Shown piece by piece: positions 47,174 to 58,824 of a stretch of DNA of 64,000 bases (its first letter is position 1; every line of letters starts with the position of its first letter). The translations under genes and the position numbers were made by a program. The notes below the pieces were generated by a model that ran no database searches, was not told the origin of the DNA, and saw only the letters and a program-made list of their open reading frames with translations. The DNA lies in the NCBI RefSeq assembly GCF_932274485.2, contig NC_065884.2:38831540-38895539 (forward strand), written 5' to 3'. The stretch comes from Patella vulgata (taxonomy: Eukaryota; Mollusca; Gastropoda; Patellidae).

Positions 47174-48337
47174 ACTTAGCGATTTAAAAAATAAACAAAA
47201 AGATTATTATGATAGACAATCGAGGATATTACCAGAAATTAAACCAGGTGAAAATGTCGGGTTAAGAGCTAAATTCGGTTGGGAACCGGCAACTGTAATG
47301 AAAGAATCGCCAGAACCGCGTTCGTTTATAGTTAGAAATGATGATGGTCAGATATATTGTAGAACTCGACAACATATTCTCAAAACTAAGGGTTCAGTTC
47401 CGTCTGTTAATACTGGTTCAAATGAAGCTAAAACTAAACTGTTATTAAAAAAACCATTACGGGTAGCAGATAAACAAACTACAAGTGGAGAACAAGGTGT
47501 ACGAACTTCTAGTGGTAGATTAGTTGTCAAACCCTGCCGATATACAGACACTAAATATTAATATATTGTATATCAATTTATGAAATGTGATGTATTGAGT
47601 TTTGGTGTATTTCATCTTTTGTACAAAAAAGAAAGATGTAATATAGTGTCCAGATAATCAAGACTACATGTATCTTGACTATATAAGATTTAAGGGTCTG
47701 GGTAATCTGGATGGTATAAAGCGACACAGGACCTGAGGTTGCACGGGTGGATGCACCTGGGTGAAAAAAAAGATATTCAACGCACATGGTTGTTGGTTGG
47801 TCATTTTTAGAATGATAGATATATCGTCGGTGAGCTATCAAATTTGCGTATAGTGGTGTATACGAAGGAATACAAATTTTAAAGGAGGAACAAAAAACTG
47901 AATAACTTTGTGGGATATTGTCATATCTTCTTGAAATTTGGAACGGGGAAACATTATTTTACACGTTACTTACTGATAATAAGCACAACGGAAAATTGTG
48001 ATGTAATTTTACGTAAGCACACATACGAAATTTTGACATGGTAGTAATAGGAAAATGTGGTCTTTTTAGGAGATATTCGAAATTTTGAAGCTAATGTTAA
48101 AATGAAGATATCAAACAAAAATGTTCATTATTAATTTATTTTGACTAAAACAAAACATGAACACATCTACTGGACGCGGATATTTCAAGTTAATTACAAT
48201 ATAACAACAGTAAATAATAACAAACTTCGTAATGTAGGCCTATGATTAGCTATACCTTACAAAACATGAAAAAAATACCAACATTATTTTAGTAAATTCA
48301 TTCATATAAGTTAATGAAACGAGTACTTCAAATAATC

Positions 48338-50660
48338 AACATAATTGATATATTCAACTTATTTCGCCTCATGAAGTAAATTGTCATAAAAAGGATGGTA
48401 ATCAGAGGGTCATACCTTTTTAAGTTCTTGTAAATGGGTGTACTTTTTTGACTTGATTTTAAGTAGGGCGTCGTATAAGCAATGGAGCTCCAGAGGGTCG
48501 TCCTTTGACAGAGGACACCTTTTATTACGTCTAGGGAGATCATTAAACTCGTCAGTAAAGTTTGTTTTGTACTGAATATTACCATCCTTATACTGCAAAA
48601 AACGAATATCCGTAACTACAGGATCACCACTACGTGCACCGGGACGAATTGTGGAATAATAACCTAACAGCGAGAAAGTTTTTAAAAAGTGTAAGATATT
48701 TCACTTTATAAAGTGGGGTTACTCTTGCTGTACGCATTAAGTCCACGTAATTCTGTGGAATATAAATAGGTTTACCGCAAATTCTTCTCTCAATCGTGCT
48801 GTGAACCGAATCACATTCCATCTGAGTGTGACCCTTTTCTAGAAATTTTTGCACAATGGTTATTTCTCTCTCAGTGGCAGCTTTTAGTAACATATTTGAC
48901 AAAATTACATTTCTATTTTGGTATGTACAACCATCGCTATACAAAATAAGTTCTTTGACATCATGGTCGATAGAATTTATATAATCATTTAAGCAAGAGG
49001 CAAAAGTATTTGCATTAAGATCCCCAATACCTTCATGCCAAAAGTAATTGACCACATCTTTGCTCGCAAGATCAAAAATTGTGTAATTATGACATCCCAA
49101 TTTCATGGAACTAGCTGTAAGCAAAGGACATAATAACAAGGACTGGAGATCTAATGTCACAACCTTAACCTTATCTTCAGTTTCTGAACGAAGTTTGTCT
49201 GCAGCTTTCTCAGCTCTCGCCTCATTTTTACGTGAGATGTGCTTCAGAGATATTATTTGTCTCATAACCACAACAAATGTCACATCTGTCTTTCTTAGGC
49301 CGATGAATGCCCAAATTAAGATCATTGAATACGGATATGAAAGCCTTCCTGCGAAGGAACAGCTTATCATTGTGTTTACAATCCTTCACATACACTTTGT
49401 ATATTTCAGAAGCACTAGTAAAGACTGGCTCAAGATAATGTGTTTTCGAAGAGGACCTACAATGATGTGAAGGTAATTTCGGGAGTTCGTTAAGGAAGTG
49501 TCGCGCATAGTTGACCTTCTCTGTATTTGATACCGAAACGCGTCTTTTAGTTGCTGCAGCGTCTTTGGGATACCCGCACGAGAATTGCCTTTCAACCATT
49601 CGTAAACAGTCTTATCATTAATACCAAGAGTAGCCAAGAACATGTTTCGGCAAACGCTAACACGTTCATTATCTTTTTTAAGGTAGTATTTAAAAGACTT
49701 CTTTGTTCGGCTCTCTTCTGCTGGTTTCTTTCTGTTGCTAGCCACCACTTCATCAACCAAGCCAGCCACAAAGACTTTCTTCTGGTTCCAGGACATGTCA
49801 GCCCAAAAGCCATTGAATATCGATTGTCGCTCTTCTTCATTGAAAACAGAACATTTTTTACTCATTCGCAAGACTCTGCACACTTTGGCTCACCCATTTG
49901 TCGACCCATCCGTTCACTTGAAAGAGCATATTTGCCACCTTCATCTTGTTTCAGGCCCCTGTAACTTTTACCCTCCATACGAAGTCTTTTATTTATATTT
50001 CTATCCCAGTTTGATGGATTTGACCTTCCACGCTTAGCACGACTCTTAGAGTGCTCTTTTACGGTTGCATTCGGTGAATCGATAATGATAGTTGTCAAAA
50101 TATCATCATCCGGAATGGGCTGTACACCATCATCAGAGTCAAGTTCAAACATAGAAGTCTTCTTTCTTGGTGTCCATTCTGGATCTCTATCATCATCATC
50201 ATCATCTAACTCACTCTCAGAGTCAGTGAAATTGCCCAACTCGAAGCATCGCAAATTGACTTTAGGTTTTAAAGGGGTAGTTTGTGATATTGGATGTCCT
50301 TGTATTCTAATTGCTGAAGTTGGTATGAATGGATTGTCACAAGGAATGGGTAGACTAATATCTAGAATAGGTTCAGGTAAATTTGATGCTTCTTGATCAG
50401 AGGGTGCTGTATGGAAAAAGGCCTCAGTATCAGTTGATATAAGGAGCCTTGGTATACTGTTACAGCTTTGATCCGTAACTGACGTTGATGTTTGTCCCGC
50501 AGAAAGACAACAGTTTGATGCAGGTAGGTAAGGCGTTGCTTCAGGTAAATATGAGTTTAATGCAGGTAAATGTGACCTTGATTCAGGTAAGTAAGTGGAT
50601 GGTGTACGCTCAGCTAAGTAGGATGTTGAAGAAGGTAAGCAGGACGCTGATGTAGGTAAG
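48338..50660 (-). pseudogene. DDE-type transposase, frameshifted
   Basis: Read from right to left: an acidic/basic N-terminal part (SESELDDDDDDRDPEWTPRK, SKSRAKRGRSNPSNWDRNIN), NEEERQSIFNGFWADMSWNQ, VCRNMFLATLGINDKTVYEW, HRPKKDRCDICCGYE, then the catalytic part: VVTLDLQS (first Asp), KELILYSDGCTYQNRNV (second Asp) and GHTQMECDSVHSTIERR (Glu), and a C-terminal tail DALLKIKSKKYTHLQELKK. Frame changes are needed near 49870, 49530, 49240 and 48655, and an in-frame TGA follows ELKKV near 48412. HRPKKDRC-like zinc motifs and this catalytic order recur in many invertebrate proteins of unknown annotation. The product would cut and rejoin the element's TIRs; this copy cannot. Confidence 0.75.
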
Positions 50661-51120
50661 AACGACCACGACGGTGATGCAGGTATGTAGGACGACGTTA
50701 TTACTGGTAAGTTTTTCCAGGACGTTGCTAAGGGTGAGTTGCACGCTGTTAGGCGTAAGCTGGTCGTTGATAAAGGTGGGTAGGTAATTGGTGAATTTAT
50801 AAATGAAATTGATTATGATGCAGGTAAGTGAGTAGGACGTCGTTATGGATAAGCTGGTTGTTGATGCAGGTGAGAAGCACTCTGAAGCAGGTAAGTAGGT
50901 ATTTGAAGGGGGTATGTAAAGTGTTGATTTTGATGCAGGCAAATGGGACCATGACGTTGATGTGGGGGAATAGTACGTTGTTGCCGGTAAGTTAGTTGTC
51001 GATACAGGTGAGGAGGACAATGTTGCAGGTAAGTAGGACGTGGTTACAGGTAAGTAGATAGCTGATGACGTTAACTTGGAAGTAGATGCAGGCAAGTACG
51101 GAGTTGATGCGGGTAAGTGG
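50510..51120 (+). repeat. Array of CAGGTAAGT motifs
   Basis: On the plus strand 'caggtaagta' or close variants occur about every 27-36 bp (for example 50520, 50586, 50632, 50889, 51028, 51048). CAG/GTAAGT is the ideal 5' splice-site consensus. It is the antisense of the YLPA codons (TACTTACCTGCA), so it may be only a by-product of that repeat. Confidence 0.7.
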
Positions 51121-51428
51121 GGTGTTGGTTTTGGTGTCGACGTAGGTATAGACAGCATTGTTCGATAGGCAGATGACGTTTCCTTTGTAATGCCAACCAT
51201 TGATGGTAATAGGCCTATGTCAGTCTTCGCAACTGAAATTCCAGATGAAAATATTTGAGATTTTCTCCTATTCCACGTAAGAACAGGCTCCTTAGGAATT
51301 TTCTGAAACTCCGAAGTTGATTCCACTTCACCTGGATTTGAAGGCCTATTACTTTTAGAGTTTAAAGCCATTTTTAGTAACAATTTTCCTCTTGAAAAAT
51401 CACCCATTTTGTTGATTTTCTGAAACAT
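50661..51428 (-). CDS. Low-complexity N-terminal frame of the transposon (YLPAST repeats)
   Basis: From MFQKINKMGDFSRGKLLLKM at 51428 the frame runs through about twenty degenerate repeats of a (T/S)SYLPAS-like unit coded by 27- to 36-bp DNA repeats, then leaves frame near 50800-50660; in the neighbouring frame similar repeats (TYLPESRSHLPALNSYLPEA) lead into the transposase N terminus. It is probably the 5' part of the same gene, an unstructured Ser/Thr/Pro-rich region. Function unknown. Confidence 0.45.
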
Positions 51429-52060
51429 AATTTGAGAATATCTTTTAAAATCTTACGATAAACACTTCAAGGCATTATCAAATATTACATATCAAATATT
51501 CATATATGTTTAACTTAATGATTATCAACAGGCTTAGACGTCAGAGATATTCCTATGCTTTATTCTCGTATATCACTAATTTCAAATTAATACGGTTATT
51601 AGCACTCCATATTCATTATATTTTTTAACAAAGCTATTACACTGTTGCAATGAATATGTAGAAAATACATTTACCAATTTTATTAATAAATAACACCCAC
51701 GATGCATACATGGAAGCCTATCTCTAAATATCATCATAATTTAGGACTCTACAGGCCGATTGATAGTTTCTTTTAGCGAGTTTCATGTCTGATAAGTATT
51801 GTAAACATTAATTAAGTTATAAAAATAACAAATTACTCACCTAGGCAAAACCACACGAGGTGACGATCAAATTCACCGGAGGTACGAAATTTTGCGATAC
51901 CAAATAATCACTAATCAAAATAGATTTTTCTTCACGTGTTCCAAAAGAGTATTTCTAATTGGATTAGAGTTACGAGACCCAGATAGAAATTCGCGCCAGA
52001 CGCCGAGGGTTTAGAAACTGGGAAAAAAGGATATACGAAATTTTGACGATATGCACAATT
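51429..52060 (-). other. 5' non-coding part of the DNA transposon
   Basis: Between the transposase start and the right TIR. 'atacgaaattttgac' near 52031 recurs near the left end (48025), suggesting subterminal transposase binding repeats. No gene. Confidence 0.4.
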
Positions 52061-52087
52061 TTGATAGCTCACCGACGATATATTACA

Positions 52088-52723
52088 ACAGTCAAGACTT
52101 GCTAAACACTTTTCGCCAAGTAACAGCGTAAGAATATATAGTCCCCGTGTCGAACCCAACATCTCATGTTTTTTCGCGCGTTTCTGACCATGTGACTTAC
52201 TGTTAACCGCATTGCGGAGTGATTTACATGTATGGCACTGTGATTTATGGATGGTTGATTTAGATTAACTGAAGCTGCGAGTAATGAAGTTATGTGTAAA
52301 ATCTCATCGAATATAATTTTAAGTTTGGATTTGATAGCAGCCAATAAGATGAAATGATACGTTTAAAAAATTGTAAGTTATTCATTGTTTGCATACACGT
52401 ACATTGTGGCACCACGTTATACATGTACAGTGTGTTAGAAATAAAACATACAACTGTAGTTGCCTCACCAACGGTTAACATATCTTGTATTCAACTTAAA
52501 TAAATTACATTTTTCGTCAACATTCTTACATCGGGATGATATCGGCACTCAAGCGATTCACCGTGTTTCACCGCGAAATACCATAATTCACTGCAAAACA
52601 CCCTATTTCGCGGTGATTTGGCTAGCTGCCGTTTCGCTAGCGATTCCCCAAGATTCCACCGTGAAATAGAGTGTTTTTCCGCGGTGTTCGGCGATTCTAG
52701 TCCCAAACTCCTGCACGGTAGTG
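52088..52723. repeat. Right arm of the foldback element (outer part)
   Basis: Begins ACAGTCAAGACTTGCTAAAC, the reverse complement of sequence near 40075-40095, and continues as the inverted counterpart of 39700-40070. The last 180 bp carry 'caccgtgtttcaccgcgaaa' repeats like those at 39410-39560. Confidence 0.75.
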
Positions 52724-52725
52724 TA

Positions 52726-53449
52726 TTCATTGGAATTTTATTACCTTTTGCGATCACATTATACTAATCGAATACACCAAATAAATGTTTACAATGACAG
52801 CATGGTGGCGCTCGGAATAGAGTCTTTCACACTCATTTGAAATAAAACCAAACAAATACATGTCCATGATTTACAAATTTAAGGCGAGGGAGAAAAACCT
52901 CCCCTCAGTCGACATTTGTGTGCGCGACAGGCGCTCGCGAGTGATTGAGCGCCTCAAAAAACAATGACTGGTACTACTAGTGCTGTTTTCCTGCACTTCA
53001 TATTGAATACATTTTAGGGAATTATTGATTTGACCTTTCATTAGGTGGAAAAGGTGATTTTGAGATTATGATTATACATTTGATTTTATAAGTTTTTCAA
53101 GTAGATCTCATCATTCTTCTCACAAAACTTTTTACAGATTCAAAATCGGATGAAATTTTTTTTTTTTTTATGGAGGCTCGAAGTTGTGATTTTTGACTTT
53201 TCGCGGAAGAAAGGTTTTTCAACACCTTGAAAAAGTCATTTTTGGTGTTTTTTGCGATGCCAAATTTCATTTCATATTCAAACTATCAAAAATATAGATA
53301 TAAATTCATGAAATACAACTTTAAGGCTAATGTTTCGATTTTCACATTTGTGTAACAATTACTCCGATTTCCCCAAGAACTCCAAAATACATAGGTATTC
53401 TCAAAAATTCCATTTTGTCAAAGTGATTTTGGTCAATATTTTCATTGAA
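52726..53449. other. Liprin-beta intron sequence
   Basis: No gene. A 7-bp stem hairpin (GGCGCTC at 52930, GAGCGCC at 52947) and a T tract near 53158 are the only notable points. Confidence 0.4.
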
Positions 53450-54853
53450 GATAGGTTGCCAGGCAACAAAACAAACGCCCACAGCAGCTAAATTGTCCGA
53501 GCGGTCGTCAAGGGTTGTCGCATATTTATTCCTTTGTAGGTAATTGGGGGCCTTTACAAGACAGTTCGATACAGATCAGATTATAAATTTTGTCGTTTGA
53601 GGGTTTACAAGGTTCTACAAACTGAAACAAGGATCTCAACTCTGGAAGTAATCTACAGAAATTGTTGAAATTTGACAGGCTTTTTCGTTTTACTAATTTA
53701 AATAATGCATATAAATTTCATACAGATCACATGATCACTTTTGTCATTCAAACGTTCACAATCGCCATAGAAATTATTGACAGAAATTGCTGAAATTCAA
53801 TAGACCTGTTTCACAAATTTAAATGATGCATATAAATTTCATACATATCGTCAATCGAGCATTAACAAGGTTTAACAAAGTGAAACAAGGGCAATAACTC
53901 TAGAAGTAATTATTGTAAATTGCTGAAATTCAATAGGCTTTTTCGTTTCACTAATTTAAATCATGCATATAAATTTCACAAAGATCGGGTGATAACTTTT
54001 TGCGTTAGAGCATTCACAAGGATCAATAAAGTGAAACAAGGGCCATAACTCTAGACGTTATAAACGGAAATTGCTAAAATTCAATAGGATTCTTCGTCTC
54101 ACTAATTTAAATAATGCATACAATTTTCAGAAAGATCAAATGATAACTTTTGACGTTAGAGCGTTCACAAGGATCAATAAAGTGAAACAAGGGCCATAAC
54201 TCTAGACGTAATAAAATGGAAATTGACGAAAATCAATAGGCTTCTTCGTTTCAGTAATTTAAATAATGCATGTAAATTTCAGAAAGATTGGATGATAACT
54301 TTTGGCGTTGGAGCGTTCACAAGATTCAATAAAGTGAAACAAGGGCCATAACTCTAGACGTAATAAACGGAAATTGCTGAAATTCAATAGGGTTCTTCGT
54401 TTCACTAATTTAAATAATGCGTGTAAATTTCAGAAAGATCGGATGATAACTTTTGAAGTTAGAGCGTTCAAAAGGTTCAATAAAGTGAAACAAGGGCCAC
54501 AACTCTAGACGTAATAAACAGAAATTGCTGAAATTCAATAGGCTTCTTCGTTTCACTAACTTCAATATTGCATATAAATTTCACAAAGATCGTATGTTAA
54601 CTTTTGGCATTAGAGCGTTCACAAGGTTCAACAAAGTGAAACAAGGGCCATAACTCTAGATGTAATAAACGGAAATTATTGAAAATAAATAGGCTTCTTC
54701 AACTCACTAATGTAAACAACATATATCAATTTTAAAACAATTGGATGATAACTTTTGGCGTTAGAGAGTTCACAAGAAATTGTGGACGATGGACGGACGG
54801 ACGGACGGGGGCGATGGCAATATACGTCCACATTTCAATGTGGGCGTATAAAA
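53450..54853 (+). mobile_element. Pearl-like element, type A (A2 units), looks complete
   Basis: Head 'gataggttgccaggcaacaa', then eight or nine A2 units spaced 150-152 bp ('gggccataactctagacgta' near 54041, 54192, 54344 and so on), then 'acggacggacggacgggggc' and 'catttcaatgtgggcgtata'. Longest intact type-A copy here. Confidence 0.8.
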
Positions 54854-54899
54854 ATGGTCTTGTCCATGTTATACCTGAAATATTGAACCTGGTTGTTAT

Positions 54900-55940
54900 G
54901 CATTTTAAAGTCAGTAGCTATCAAGTAAGATAAACAGAAAAAAAAAATAGTAAAAATATCTATATGCCTTCTCTCAAGAGCTGAATATATGTTCATTTTT
55001 TAACAATTTTCCGCGGCACACAATTGCCGATTTTTGGGGCGTTTTTGAGACATTAGTAAAATAAGAAGGAATGGAGATACACAAGTGAAATTATGGGAAT
55101 ATATCAAAAAGTTTGTGAATTTTTAAAATTACATATTTTTAATCCGCCATATATTATCAATTTTGGTTGTCATAGCAACTAAAATGGAAAAAATGCAATT
55201 TTTGACCATTTTCAATGCTGTGTACCATGACCCAAAAAGTGATCACCACATTTAAAAATAAGCATTTTAAAAATATTTGAAACCCATATAATGTCAAATG
55301 ATATGGATTGTATAAGTTTGAGCAAAATATTAAGGAGTTTGAGTGGTTACCATAGCAAACACTGTATATTTTTTTTTAAAAAACATTATTTTTCAATAAT
55401 TTTGACATCAATATTGATAATTGTATTATTTAAAATCAGAAGCTATTGGGCAAGATTTTAAAAAATAAATAAAATCAAAATCTTTATAAATATGTCTTCT
55501 CTCAAGAGCTGGAAAGAGGTTCACTTTGAAAACATTCCGCGGTAGCAAATTGCCCATTTATTTGGCTGGTATTAAGACATACTGTAAATGATTATGAAGG
55601 AATTGAAATCTTGAAGTGAATTTTGTTTACAAGTCCAGAAGTTTGTGAATATTAAAAATTACATATCTTTACTCTTGTATATTTAACATATATTTTGTTG
55701 TCAGCAACCAAAATGAAAAACAAACCCCAAAAATGCAATTTGATATCATTTTGAATGGTACATGTTTTTACCATAATGAAACATGTGATCACTGATCACC
55801 CATTTTAAAGAAAGCTTTTAGCATCTAAAAGCAATGTGATATTAAATGTTATAAATTGTATAATTGTTATAAATTGCATAATTTTTAGTAAAATATTAAG
55901 AACTTTGGGTGGTTGCCATAGCAACTATATAATTTTAAAA
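54900..55940. repeat. Diverged 528-bp tandem duplication with X-box-like motifs
   Basis: 'cttctctcaagagctg' at 54968 and 55496, 'agtttgtgaat' and 'accataatg/accatgac' landmarks keep the same order. Each copy holds two motifs resembling the RFX X-box (GTNRCC, 0-3 bases, RGYAAC): 55166-55179, 55346-55360, 55697-55708, 55912-55925. The last, GTTGCCATAGCAAC, is a perfect match. Confidence 0.6.
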
Positions 55941-58104
55941 ATAACATACCGGTAACTGTTGTTTCACTATTGTTTGTTCTCTGCATGTATTGCTTACATG
56001 TTACAAGAAGATTTCTATTTTGTATATACATTATTTTCAAACAACATTGACCAATAAAAACAAATTATTTGTGGTGCATCTAAATAATTCTCTAAAACTT
56101 TTAAAAGAAGACTAGGTAGGTACCCATACGACAGTAGGCTAAGGTACATGTAGGCCTAGGGTGGCACTAATGCTAGGATTTTGACTGGAAAAATTGTTTT
56201 GTTTTTACAATGTAGGACTACTTTACATTTGAACATTTTCATTATTCCTCCAAATGTAGACTATCGTGGAGCAACTACCCTTTTTTTTATTCGTATATTT
56301 TCGTCAACAACATCAAATCTAGGCCTATTAAATTTAATAGTTTGTCGGCCTAGATTCAATTTGTTATTTTACTAGCTAACAAATAAAATTTGGTGTTAAG
56401 TACATATATTTTCCCAAAATTACAATGAATTAAACATATAAATAATTAGTATGAAAACCGATATATAATGATAAAATATTGAATAAATTGCCTTTGTAAC
56501 AATCGGGTATCCGACTGACGGACTGTACGGCCATTTTATTGACTTACCACGGCACTAATCTCAAACGAAATGTTGTAAATCGTCAACGGAAATTCCAGAA
56601 TTTAAATTATTTAAATTATTTTTTGTTGGTGTTATTTCTTTTGACATTCCAACTTTATTTGGGTATAACAATGGTCAGAAATCCGCAAGTCCGTTCCTTC
56701 AGACGAATACAATTAAGTCACAACCGGAAATGGTTCTCCCATACCGTGTTGATATTTTCCGATTTCATTTTCATTCGTGTGCACATTAAATACTTCAAAT
56801 TAGGCATGAACAACAGAATTAAGTAATTTAGAACATTGAAATACTTGTCTATTTTTTTTAACGTAAAGGCGTGTGGTAGCTGAGAGGAAATTTCCCTTCG
56901 ATAAAAGCGCGCGAATATGAGTCACGTGATGTAAACATTATGGACCCTTGTCGAGAGGCATTAAAATAATGGAATTATCTATCATTATGTCTTTTCAGGC
57001 AAGTCATTTATTCATATAACATAACGCTTATTTCATAAATGAACAATGAGTTGCATTTAGACGTAATTTACCGTGAATATTGGTCTTAGGAACTTGAAAT
57101 TATTTTTTTCTTCACATGTTGAAATAACGTCATCACATGCCAAACTACGTTATAATTATTTTCCAAAACATTTCCCGATGTATACCATTTTCAAATGCCC
57201 GGCAAGGTCACTTAACATGCTCTGATTTTGTTGATTTTTATAGCATCGAAACGGCAATAAAACAAACTTTCGATCGGTCGGGGGTGCTATATTGGCAAAT
57301 TGCCTCAAAAAAAGATTATGTGAATTGAAGTGTTCAACTTAAAAAAAAAAGCATGGTATTTTGAAATGTCAACAAAGCATCCCCGACCGATCGAAAGATC
57401 GTTCAATTATCTTTCTAATGATATTAAAATGAAAAAGAAATATTAATAATGAGTGACCTCGCCGAGCATTTGAAGTGGGGTACCCTCATTTAAAAACATG
57501 ACAAAATTTTTCTGCGTAATGTCAAAACACGGGAAATTGACGTTTTTCAACTTGCGCTTATGAAATAAATATAACGAACACGTATATAAAAATTATATCA
57601 AACAAAAGAACATAATATCTGCTTCCAAAATATTTTTAAATTGTTACAAAAGATTAAGTAGCCACTGTTTGCCGTTAAGTTAAAAAAGGGTTACAAATCC
57701 GGAAAAAATGCGGGCAATGGAGCTGTGACACCTACTTTCATCAGAAAGATATAACCTATTTATCAATGACCTTTAAATTATCTTTAACATTCATTGATTA
57801 ATCTACGTTTTGTCAAAATGTGTAACAACATGTATTGACCCATAGACAGATTTCAGAAGAAAGATTAAGTAAATCTATTTCTGAGATTCCATTACATACA
57901 CAAGGTAGATTTCTCCTATTTTAAGATATTGGCTAAATTCAATATGATAGTTACAGACATTTTCTATCACTATGATTGATGTCATGCCAATGTTTTTGAT
58001 CTTATAAGTATGCCACTATAGACTAACAATCCCGAAAAGTCAGTGTCACTAATAGCTCTACAGTTCCTAAAAATCTCTGGTAAAAGGAAAGCTGTTCCAC
58101 CTTT
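55941..58104. other. Liprin-beta intron sequence with one long hairpin
   Basis: No exon or known family recognised. At 57267-57288 and 57376-57397 is an inverted repeat of 22 bp with one mismatch (CTTTCGATCGGTCGGGGGTG...) around an 87-nt spacer, perhaps part of an unrecognised MITE. Confidence 0.45.
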
Positions 58105-58819
58105 AGGTTGCCAGGCAACGAAACATACGCCCACAGCAGCTAAATCGTCCGGGCAGTCAACAAGGGTTGTCGCATATTTTTACTTATTTCGGTAATGAAA
58201 CATTTATAATACACTAAAATCTGATTAAGAGTAACAACTCATGAAGTAATTATCAGAAAACCATTAGAATTTGTTTGGTTTTTATAAAGTTCTGCCCCAT
58301 GCTAACGTTTAGTATACGAAACTTTTAATATCATGGATTTAGCTGTTCAAGTCATAAAAATTCATTGAAAATCAATATACTTGTTCGTCTTAAACTCTGT
58401 GTATCAATCCGAAGTCAATCGGATGATAACTTTAGCCTCTAGAGCGTCACAAGATTTTTCAAAGTGATCAAGGGCCATAACCTTGGCAGTAATTATCGTA
58501 TCTCGCTGAAAATCAATAGGCTTCTTTGTCTCATGACCTTAAACCCTGTGCATAAATTTAAAGTCAATCGGATATTAACTTTGGCCTCTAGAGCATCCAC
58601 AAGATTTTTTGAAGTGAGCAAGGGCCATAACTATGGCAGTAATTATCGGAAATCGCTGAAAATCAATAGTCTTCTTCGTCTCATGGCCTTAAACACTGTA
58701 TATAAATTTAAAGTCAATCGGATATTAACTTTAGCCTCTCAAGCATCCACAAGCAATTGTGGACGACGGACAGGGGCGCCGACAATATGCGACCACATTT
58801 CAATGTGGGTGTATAAAAA
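58105..58819 (+). mobile_element. Pearl-like element, type A (A1 units), looks complete
   Basis: Head 'taggttgccaggcaacgaa', A1 units with 'cgctgaaaatcaataggctt', end 'caattgtggacgacggacag' and 'catttcaatgtgggtgtata'. Abuts the truncated end of the Tc1-like element. Confidence 0.8.
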
Positions 58820-58824
58820 CAAAA

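Larger units (their letters stand above)
47825..52077 (-). mobile_element. 4.25-kb DNA transposon with 18-bp TIRs and ATAT duplication
   Basis: Both ends read CGTCGGTGAGCTATCAAA (right end in reverse complement), flanked by ATAT (47821-47824, 52078-52081). Comparison with the uninterrupted 5' LTR proves a 4-bp target duplication. It encodes a minus-strand DDE transposase (below). The family is the widespread invertebrate group with 'DLQ' and 'SDGCTYQNRN' motifs; 4-bp duplications are also known for Sola1/Sola2 elements, but I cannot settle the superfamily by eye. The copy is defective because its transposase has frameshifts. Confidence 0.8.
42101..52087 (+). mobile_element. Ty3/Gypsy LTR retrotransposon fossil, Mag/Steamer-like, with three later insertions
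   Basis: Bounded by the 5-bp direct repeat ACAGT (42096-42100, 52088-52092) and by two 194-bp terminal repeats that begin TGTAATATAG and end ATTACA. Parts in order: 5' LTR, tRNA-Leu primer site, gag, protease, reverse transcriptase, RNase H and the start of integrase, then the 3' LTR. The order RT-RNase H-integrase places it in Ty3/Gypsy. The LTRs differ at about two sites, so it is young. It is broken: a pearl-like element, an unidentified 1.3-kb insertion and a DNA transposon interrupt it, and there are roughly half a dozen other lesions including loss of much of integrase. Confidence 0.85.
47637..52087 (+). repeat. 3' LTR of the Gypsy fossil, split by a DNA transposon
   Basis: 47637-47824 matches the 5' LTR from its first base, and 52082-52087 (ATTACA) supplies the missing last six bases. 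The DNA transposon 47825-52077 lies between, followed by its 4-bp duplication. Confidence 0.85.
39335..52723. mobile_element. Foldback element with long inverted arms, host of a nested LTR element
   Basis: TA stands on both sides (39333-39334, 52724-52725). Left end CAGTTCCTCCCAAATTTTTG...GGACCAAAATCG and right end, in reverse complement, CACTACCGTGCAGGAGTTTG...GGACTAGAATCG. Behind the ends, 39700-40290 is the reverse complement of 41930-42100 joined to 52088-52480 once the LTR element is taken out; for example 'cagcttcagttaatctaaat' at 39930 faces 'atttagattaactgaagctg' at 52257. Without the insertion the element would be about 3.4 kb. TA duplication suggests Tc1/mariner-type mobilisation, but the arms are unusually long and no transposase of its own was found. 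Confidence 0.65.
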
